NCBI RefSeq assembly: GCF_003112535.1
Contig: NZ_BEWA01000009.1
Location: 62,001-126,000 of the forward strand
Direction: 5' to 3'
DNA from: Streptomyces rishiriensis
Lineage (GTDB): Bacteria > Actinomycetota > Actinomycetes > Streptomycetales > Streptomycetaceae
DNA: 64,000 bases
The notes beneath the pieces are model-generated. The model was not told where the DNA came from, made no database searches, and saw nothing but the letters and a program-made list of their open reading frames with translations. Position 1 is the first letter of the stretch. Each line of letters begins with the position of its first letter. The position numbers were made by a program, and so were the translations under genes. Of this stretch, positions 58,636-64,000 are shown piece by piece.

Positions 58636-59814
58636 TCAGCTCACCCGCAGCTCCAGGATCCGGTCGTCGCCCGACTTCGGGTGGCCGCGGCCGTCCGTGT
58701 TGCTGGTCGTGACCCACAGCCTGTCCCCGCCCGCCGACACCACCGTGCGCAGCCGGCCGTACTCGCCCTCGAGGAAGGCCTGCGGGGCCGCCGAGGCCGT
58801 GGCGCCCTTGAGGGGGATGCGCCACAGGCGCTGTCCCTTGAGACCGGCCATCCAGATCGAGCCCTCGGCGTAGGCGATGCCGCTGGGGGAGGCGTCGTCG
58901 GTGTGCCACTGGGCTATCGGGTCGCGGAACTTCGCGTCCGCGGTCTTGCCCTCGGCGCTCCTGCCCTCCGCGATCGGCCAGCCGTAGTCGGCGCCCGGCG
59001 CGATCGCGTTCAGCTCGTCCCAGGTGTCCTGGCCGAACTCCGAGGCGAACAGCCTCTGCTCGGCGTCCCAGGCCAGGCCCTGCACGTTGCGGTGGCCGTA
59101 CGAGTACACCGGAGAGTCCGGGAAGGGGTCGCCGGCGGCCGGTTCGCCCTCCGGGGTCAGGCGCAGGATCTTGCCGCCCAGGGACTTCTTGTCCTGGGCC
59201 AGCCCCCGGTCGCCCGTCTCGCCGGTGCCCACGTACAGCATCCCGTCGGGGCCGAACGCGATCCGGCCACCGTTGTGGATCATGCCCTTGGGAATGCCCT
59301 TGAAGACCGTGTCGGGCGCCCCCAGCTCGTCCCCGGCCGGTCGCTTCGCGTCGTAGAGCATGCGCACGACACGGTTGTCCGAGACCGTCGTGACGTACGC
59401 GTAGACCATGTGGTCCGCGGCGTACCGGGGGGAGAGGGCCAGGCCCAGCAGGCCGCCCTCGCCGGCCGCGGCGGTGCCGGGCACCTCGCCGAGCTCCGTC
59501 TTCGCGCCCGTCTTCTCGTCCACGCGTGTGATCGTCCCCTTGTCGCGCGAGGCGACCAGCAGGCCGCCCTCGGGAAGGGGAGCCAGACCCCAGGGGCTGT
59601 TCAGGCCCTCCGCGACCGTGCGCACCACCGTGACCGTGCCCTTCGCGGGCGGGGTCCGCTCGGCGGACGGGGAGGCGGACGCGGTCGTGCCGCCCGGGGA
59701 GGCGCTGGCGGAGACGCCCGGCGACCCGCCGGCGCCGGAGGAACAGCCGGCCGTCGCCAGCAGGGAGCCCCCGGCCAGCACGGCCAGCACGGCGGACACA
59801 GCTCGACGTCCCAC
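58636..59814 (-). CDS. Sorbosone/glucose dehydrogenase-like lipoprotein
   Basis: GTG 59814 is preferred over GTG 59820 because GAAGGGA lies 8 bases upstream; this gives 392 residues. A lipoprotein signal ends at Cys in LATAGCSSG. A Ser/Ala/Thr/Pro linker follows, then a six-bladed propeller of the PQQ-dependent sugar dehydrogenase type (LNSPWGLAPLPEGGLLV, HNGGRIAFGPDGMLYVGTG, YGHRNVQGLAWD, EFGQDTWDELNAI). It is probably an extracellular sugar oxidoreductase; whether PQQ is bound is not known. Confidence 0.88.
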   Translation of the reverse strand: MGRRAVSAVLAVLAGGSLLATAGCSSGAGGSPGVSASASPGGTTASASPSAERTPPAKGTVTVVRTVAEGLNSPWGLAPLPEGGLLVASRDKGTITRVDEKTGAKTELGEVPGTAAAGEGGLLGLALSPRYAADHMVYAYVTTVSDNRVVRMLYDAKRPAGDELGAPDTVFKGIPKGMIHNGGRIAFGPDGMLYVGTGETGDRGLAQDKKSLGGKILRLTPEGEPAAGDPFPDSPVYSYGHRNVQGLAWDAEQRLFASEFGQDTWDELNAIAPGADYGWPIAEGRSAEGKTADAKFRDPIAQWHTDDASPSGIAYAEGSIWMAGLKGQRLWRIPLKGATASAAPQAFLEGEYGRLRTVVSAGGDRLWVTTSNTDGRGHPKSGDDRILELRVS

Positions 59815-59934
59815 GATCACGGTCCCTTCGGCACGGCGGTTCCCTCGGCAGGCGCCACTCGTCCTACGCCCAGTCCTACGCAGTTCGCGTCTCCCGGGTT
59901 CCCGATCCGCGTCGACGCCACCCTCAAGCGTCAC

Positions 59935-60930
59935 TCACTCCCACGATCCCCGCGCCGCCGGCAGCTTCGCCACCTCCGCCAGGTCCTGCGGCGTCAGGCG
60001 CAGCCCGGCCGCCGCCGCGTTCTCCGTCACCCAGCGCTCCTGCTTGGCGCCCGGCACCGGGACGACGTGCCGGCCCCGCGCCAGCACCCAGGCCAGCGCC
60101 ACCTGCGCCGTCGTCACCCCCTCGCCGTGCCGGGCGGCGACCCGGCGCAGACCGGCGACGATCGGCTGGTTCGCGGCCATCATCTCGGCGGTGAACCGGG
60201 GATGGCGGGCCCGCATGTCGTCCGGTTCGAAGCCCTGGCCGGGCTTCAGCGTGCCGGTGAGGAAGCCGTTGCCGAGCGGCATCGCCGCCAGGAAGCCCAC
60301 GCCGCGGGCCTCGCACCACGGCAGCAGCGTCTCCAGCGCCTCGGGCGACCACACCGACAGCTCCGCCTCCACCGCGCCCACCGGGAAGACCTGTTGGACG
60401 CGCCGCAGCTGCCGAATCGTTCCGTCGTACAGTCCGCCCGACCGGCGACCGCCGCGCGCCCCCACCGCGCACCACCCCAACGCCCTTACCTTGCCCGCCC
60501 GTACGAGCTCCGCCATCGCGCCCCAGGTCTCCTCGACCGGGACCTCGGGGTCGGCGCGGTGCAGCTGGTAGAGGTCGATGACGTCCGTCTGCAGGCGCCT
60601 CAGGGACGCGTCGCAGGCCCGTCTGACGTACCCGGGACGGCCGTTGGCGACGATGTGCTGCTGGCCGACGAGCAGACCCACCTTCGTCGACACGAACGCG
60701 TCCGCGCGCCGCTCCTTCAACACCCGCCCCAGCAGAAGCTCGTTGGTGAAGGGGCCGTACATGTCGGCGGTGTCCAGCAGGGAAGACCCCGCGTCCAGCG
60801 CCCTGTTCACCGCTCTGAGCGACTCGTCGCCCCGCTGCCGGGACCCGCTGTACGCCCAGCTCATCGGCATGCACCCGAGGCCCACGGCCCCGACTTCGAG
60901 CGCCCCCGCGCCGATCGTCCTGCGCTCCAC
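59935..60930 (-). CDS. Aldo/keto reductase
   Basis: A 331-residue TIM-barrel oxidoreductase. Visible motifs are VGLGCMPMSW, LLDTADMYGPFTNE (catalytic Asp and Tyr), STKVG (Lys), LYQLHRADP (His) and the NADPH-binding VPVPGAKQERWV. GTG 60930 has GAGGGAGGG upstream, about 11 bases away. It is oriented with the sorbosone-dehydrogenase-like gene; the substrate is unknown. Confidence 0.92.
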   Translation of the reverse strand: MERRTIGAGALEVGAVGLGCMPMSWAYSGSRQRGDESLRAVNRALDAGSSLLDTADMYGPFTNELLLGRVLKERRADAFVSTKVGLLVGQQHIVANGRPGYVRRACDASLRRLQTDVIDLYQLHRADPEVPVEETWGAMAELVRAGKVRALGWCAVGARGGRRSGGLYDGTIRQLRRVQQVFPVGAVEAELSVWSPEALETLLPWCEARGVGFLAAMPLGNGFLTGTLKPGQGFEPDDMRARHPRFTAEMMAANQPIVAGLRRVAARHGEGVTTAQVALAWVLARGRHVVPVPGAKQERWVTENAAAAGLRLTPQDLAEVAKLPAARGSWE

Positions 60931-61005
60931 CTGCTCGTGACCCTCCCTCGCCGGATCCCCCAACCTAACCGCTGGGCCGGCACACGCCTGACATAGCCTC
61001 CTGGC

Positions 61006-62073
61006 ATGACCGCTGACCTGGCACGCGACGTATGGCTGCCCATCCCGCCCGGGGAGATCGACGGGCTTCCGGACGGGCTCGACTACCTTTTCTGGGACGG
61101 GGGAGAGAACGGCGACCAGCCGTTCCCCGGGGATCCCGCGCGCTGCGTCGTCTACGTGGTGCCGTACATGAAGCGGCAGCCCGTGAAGGTGCGGCCGCTG
61201 CGGGAGATGCGCAGCCTCCAGGTCGTGCAGACCCTCACCGCCGGCGTCGACGACATCACCGCGAGGCTGGCGGATCTCGTGCCCGGGGTGCGGTTGTGCA
61301 ACGCGCGCGGGGTGCACGAGGCGAGCACCGCCGAACTGGCCCTCACCCTGACCCTGGCCGCGCTGCGCGGGATCCCGCAGTTCGTGCGCGCGCAGGACGA
61401 GGGGCGCTGGCAGAGCGCGTTCCATCCCGCGCTCGCCGACAAGAACGTCCTCGTCGTCGGGTACGGCTCCATCGGCTCCGCCATCGAGGACCGGCTCGTG
61501 CCGTTCGAGGTGGCGCGGGTGGCGCGCGTCGCGCGCTCCTGGCGCACGACGGCGCGCGGTCCCGTGCACCCGATCGCCGAACTGCCCGCCCTGCTCCCCG
61601 AGGCGGACGTGGTGATCGTCTCCACGCCGCTGAACGACAGCACGCGCGGTCTGGTCGACGCCGAGTTCCTGGCCCGGATGAAGGACGGCGCGCTGCTGGT
61701 CAACGTGGCCCGCGGGCCGGTCGTCGACACCGAGGCGCTGCTCGCCGAACTGGAGAAGGGCCGCCTCACGGCGGCCCTGGACGTCACCGACCCCGAACCC
61801 CTGCCCCCGGGCCACCCGTTGTGGACCGCGCCGGGCGTCCTCATCAGCCCGCACGTCGGCGGGCCCGACCTCCGCCTTCCGGCCTCGTGCCGAGCGGCTT
61901 CTGGCGGACCAGTTGGGCCGCTTCGTGAACCGGGAGCCCCTGCGCAACGTGATCGTGACGACGGGCACGGAGAGCGGATCCTGACGACCCCGGCGGTTCT
62001 CCGTCCCTGTTCGGGCACGCTCCGCAGTCCCGCGGACGCGTTCTGTACCCCATCCGGGCGCATATGCCGATGA
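61006..62073 (+). CDS. D-2-hydroxyacid dehydrogenase, frameshifted near the C-terminus
   Basis: Residues 1-286 are a normal NAD-dependent 2-hydroxyacid dehydrogenase: substrate domain, VVGYGSIGSAIEDRL Rossmann loop, VNVARGPVVDTEALL and the catalytic region ISPHVGG. After GGCGGG (61858-61863) the sequence stops resembling the family. Dropping one G there restores GPTSAF, AERLLADQLGRFVNREPLRN and a stop at 61984, as family members end. The frame as written continues to 62073. Either a true frameshift, leaving an altered last 40 residues, or a sequencing error in a G run. Confidence 0.85.
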   Translation: MTADLARDVWLPIPPGEIDGLPDGLDYLFWDGGENGDQPFPGDPARCVVYVVPYMKRQPVKVRPLREMRSLQVVQTLTAGVDDITARLADLVPGVRLCNARGVHEASTAELALTLTLAALRGIPQFVRAQDEGRWQSAFHPALADKNVLVVGYGSIGSAIEDRLVPFEVARVARVARSWRTTARGPVHPIAELPALLPEADVVIVSTPLNDSTRGLVDAEFLARMKDGALLVNVARGPVVDTEALLAELEKGRLTAALDVTDPEPLPPGHPLWTAPGVLISPHVGGPDLRLPASCRAASGGPVGPLREPGAPAQRDRDDGHGERILTTPAVLRPCSGTLRSPADAFCTPSGRICR

Positions 62074-62407
62074 TCGTCACGCAGCGTAGAAGGACTATGT
62101 CCCTGAGTGACGAGACTGGTGTATCGTCCCGACAGGGGCTGCGCCGCGCATGATCGGCGTCAGGGATGGACATTTCAGACTTGTGAGGGGGGCGACGGGC
62201 GATGCACGGCCTATGGACGAACGATCCGACGCGGCGGAGCCGCCGGCGACGACCCTGGCACCCGGCAGCGGGCGGACACGGTCACCGCACTCAATACGGC
62301 CCTCCTCACGGTCCTCCCCCGCGCGGGTGCGACGGCCGCGGGAGGCAGCCGCAGCCGCCGGCCCGCACCCCGCGGGACCCGGGAGCGACACGGACCGGGA
62401 GGCCGCG
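61985..62407. other. Region before the PAS protein, no clear gene
   Basis: This stretch holds the out-of-frame end of the preceding gene and then about 330 bases without a convincing gene. Very short frames start at ATG 62097 and 62166. A frame from ATG 62202 ends at 62411, but its codon use is poor. AGGGGGG at 62185-62191 and GGGAGG at 62397-62402 are ribosome-binding-like; the second fits GTG 62408. A promoter for the PAS protein is expected here. Confidence 0.5.
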
Positions 62408-64000
62408 GTGAGTTCGCCGTCGACCTCCGCGCCTCTCCTCGACGGAGCGCTGCGGACACAGCCCCCGACCGGGAGGCCGCGCCTCGGACCGCCGTCCGCC
62501 CACGGCCCCGGATCGCACCTGGTCCACCAACTTCTGCTGGCCCTCGTCTGCGCGGTGTACGCCGTCGGCTCCGCGCTGGGCTGGGGCTCCGACCGACTCG
62601 CGCTGATCATGGGCGACTTCGGGCTGACCGCCGCGGCCGGCACGGCCGCCGTCTCGTGCCTCCTCTACGCGCGCAGCCGCCGCGTCCGCTTTCGACCCGC
62701 CTGGCTGCTGTTCTCGCTCTCCTCGGCGATGGCGGCCCTCGGCAACCTGGTCTGGGGCTGGTACGAGGTGGTCCTCGGGCGTCCCGTGCCCAGCCCCAGC
62801 TTCGCCGACCTGTTCTTCCTGTGCTTCGCGCCCCCCGCCATCGTGGGGCTGCTGGTGCTCGCCGCCCGTCCCATGACGAAGGCCGGCTGGGTCTGCCTGG
62901 CGCTGGACGCCTGGCTGATCGCCGGCTCGCTGCTCACCCTCTCCTGGAGCCTCGCGCTCGCCCAGGCCGCGAAGTTCGACGGGCCGAGCGTGGCGCACGC
63001 CGCGCTGTCGCTGGCGTACCCGCTGCTGGACATCGCGCTGGTGAGCATGGTGCTGGTGCTGCACTTCCGGCGCACGCCGGTGAACCGCACGGCGGTGAAC
63101 ACGGCCGTCGGCGCGCTCGCGCTGACCGTGATGTGCGACGCGCTGTTCACCTCGCCGCTGCTGCACAACAACTACCACTCGGGCCAGCTCCTCGACGCGG
63201 GCTGGTTCGCCGGCTCGCTGCTCCTGGCGTACGCGCCCTGGGCCGCCTCCTGCCGGCAGGAGGCGGCGGAGGAGGGGCACACGCGCGTGGTCCTCGAACA
63301 CCTGCCCGGCCAGCGCGCCGGCGGCCGCGCTCCGGTCCCGCCGCGCGCCCCCGGCCCCGCGCACCAGCCCCCGCACCTGCAGGCGCAGGCGCCTCCTCAG
63401 GGCGGCGAACACGGCCGGTATCCGGTCACCCGGCCCATCACCGGCTCCCTGGCCGCGCTCACGCCCTATCTCGCCGCCGCCGTCTGCACCCTGGGGATCC
63501 TCTACAACGTCCTCAACGGCCGCAGCGTCGACCGCGTGGTGCTGCTGACCGGCGGCACGGTGGTGCTCGCGCTGGTGGTGCGCCAGGGGATCATGCTGCT
63601 GGACAACATCACCCTCACCCAGGAACTGGCGCAGAAGGAGAACCACTTCCGCTCCCTGGTGCAGGGCTCCAGCGACGTCATCATGATCGCCGCGCCCAGC
63701 GGGGTCCTGCGCTACGTCTCCCCGGCCGCCGCCGGCGTCTACGGCCGGTCCGCCGAGGACCTGGTGGGCACCGAGCTGGCCGATCTGATCCATCCCGGGG
63801 ACCTGGGCTGCGTGGTGCACGAGGTGCGCCGCTTCCTCGCCGCCAGCCCCCAGGACGAGCCCACCACCCGCATCGAGTGCCGGTTCCGCTCCGGCGACGG
63901 CGGCTGGCTCAACGTCGAGTCCACCGTCAACCGCCACCACGGCGGCCTGATCTTCAACAGCCGGGACGTCACCGAGCGCGTGCGCCTGCAGGCCCAGCTC
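62408..64000 (+). CDS. Ten-TM PAS sensor protein (3' partial; possible cyclic-di-GMP enzyme)
   Basis: The frame runs off the end of the window with 531 codons visible. I start at GTG 62408 because GGGAGG lies 5 bases upstream; ATG 62213 is in frame but the stretch between has atypical codons. Eight hydrophobic helices (about residues 37-280), a Pro/Gln-rich loop, two more helices, then a PAS domain beginning ENHFRSLVQGSSDVI and ending near VTERVRLQAQ. This layout resembles Streptomyces membrane PAS-GGDEF-EAL proteins such as RmdB, but the output domain is not in view. Confidence 0.82.
   Translation, partial: MSSPSTSAPLLDGALRTQPPTGRPRLGPPSAHGPGSHLVHQLLLALVCAVYAVGSALGWGSDRLALIMGDFGLTAAAGTAAVSCLLYARSRRVRFRPAWLLFSLSSAMAALGNLVWGWYEVVLGRPVPSPSFADLFFLCFAPPAIVGLLVLAARPMTKAGWVCLALDAWLIAGSLLTLSWSLALAQAAKFDGPSVAHAALSLAYPLLDIALVSMVLVLHFRRTPVNRTAVNTAVGALALTVMCDALFTSPLLHNNYHSGQLLDAGWFAGSLLLAYAPWAASCRQEAAEEGHTRVVLEHLPGQRAGGRAPVPPRAPGPAHQPPHLQAQAPPQGGEHGRYPVTRPITGSLAALTPYLAAAVCTLGILYNVLNGRSVDRVVLLTGGTVVLALVVRQGIMLLDNITLTQELAQKENHFRSLVQGSSDVIMIAAPSGVLRYVSPAAAGVYGRSAEDLVGTELADLIHPGDLGCVVHEVRRFLAASPQDEPTTRIECRFRSGDGGWLNVESTVNRHHGGLIFNSRDVTERVRLQAQL

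Noticed and set aside
58373..58909. Minus-strand open frames opposite the DUF6191-like gene and the end of the sorbosone-dehydrogenase-like gene
   Set aside because: They have no domain or ribosome-binding site and conflict with two better supported genes.
62202..62411. A 69-codon frame from ATG upstream of the PAS protein
   Set aside because: Composition is Arg/Pro/His-rich, the codon pattern is poor, and it overlaps the better supported start at GTG 62408 in another frame.

Overview
The window is very GC-rich, almost every reading frame has G or C in third codon positions, GTG starts are common, and 4-base GTGA stop/start overlaps recur. Together with the gene content (gcvT-gcvH-glyA-sdaA under a glycine riboswitch, ligA, gatCAB, nifS/mnmA, a type I PKS, rare TTA codons) this points to a Streptomyces chromosome. 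From memory, unchecked, the order from sdaA to the last gene resembles a conserved core stretch of the S. coelicolor chromosome.

Region 1 (1-12.8 kb) is accessory. A type I polyketide synthase module (KS-AT-DH-ER-KR-ACP, 5' end outside the window) is coupled by a 4-base overlap to a second KS-like protein in which all three catalytic residues are replaced (Cys to Ser, His to Gln, His to Tyr). An acyl-CoA ligase follows. No thioesterase or second AT is visible. The AT motif predicts malonyl-CoA, so a fully reduced unbranched chain is the simplest product, with the dead KS as a possible chain-length or scaffold partner. A perfect 21-bp hairpin separates this set from a convergent Tat-exported beta-propeller/amidohydrolase fusion that carries a TTA codon.

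Region 2 (13.2-18 kb) is the one-carbon/serine operon on the minus strand: gcvT, gcvH, glyA and sdaA behind a tandem glycine riboswitch. Glycine would induce glycine cleavage, serine/glycine interconversion and serine deamination to pyruvate.

Region 3 (18.1-32.6 kb) has a P-loop protein, two SseB-like proteins, a five-gene oligopeptide/dipeptide ABC transporter, an M1 metallopeptidase (plausibly linked to peptide use), a TRIC-type membrane protein overlapping a convergent esterase, a hot-dog thioesterase and a low-complexity lipoprotein.

Region 4 (32.7-42.3 kb) has a TetR gene divergent from two small membrane proteins with a clear operator, nifS (probably leaderless), a membrane-anchored hydrolase divergent from a second TetR gene with its own operator, a peptidoglycan amidase, mnmA, and small metabolic genes. 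NifS and MnmA act in sequence in tRNA 2-thiouridylation.

Region 5 (42.3-64 kb) has ligA, a membrane GGDEF-EAL protein with a TTA codon, gatC-gatA-small protein-gatB, an MMPL exporter, a GNAT, several small hypothetical proteins, a large LuxR (LAL) regulator, a sorbosone-dehydrogenase-like lipoprotein, an aldo/keto reductase, a 2-hydroxyacid dehydrogenase with a C-terminal frameshift, and the start of a 10-TM PAS protein that runs off the end. No rRNA, tRNA, IS element or CRISPR array was recognised.
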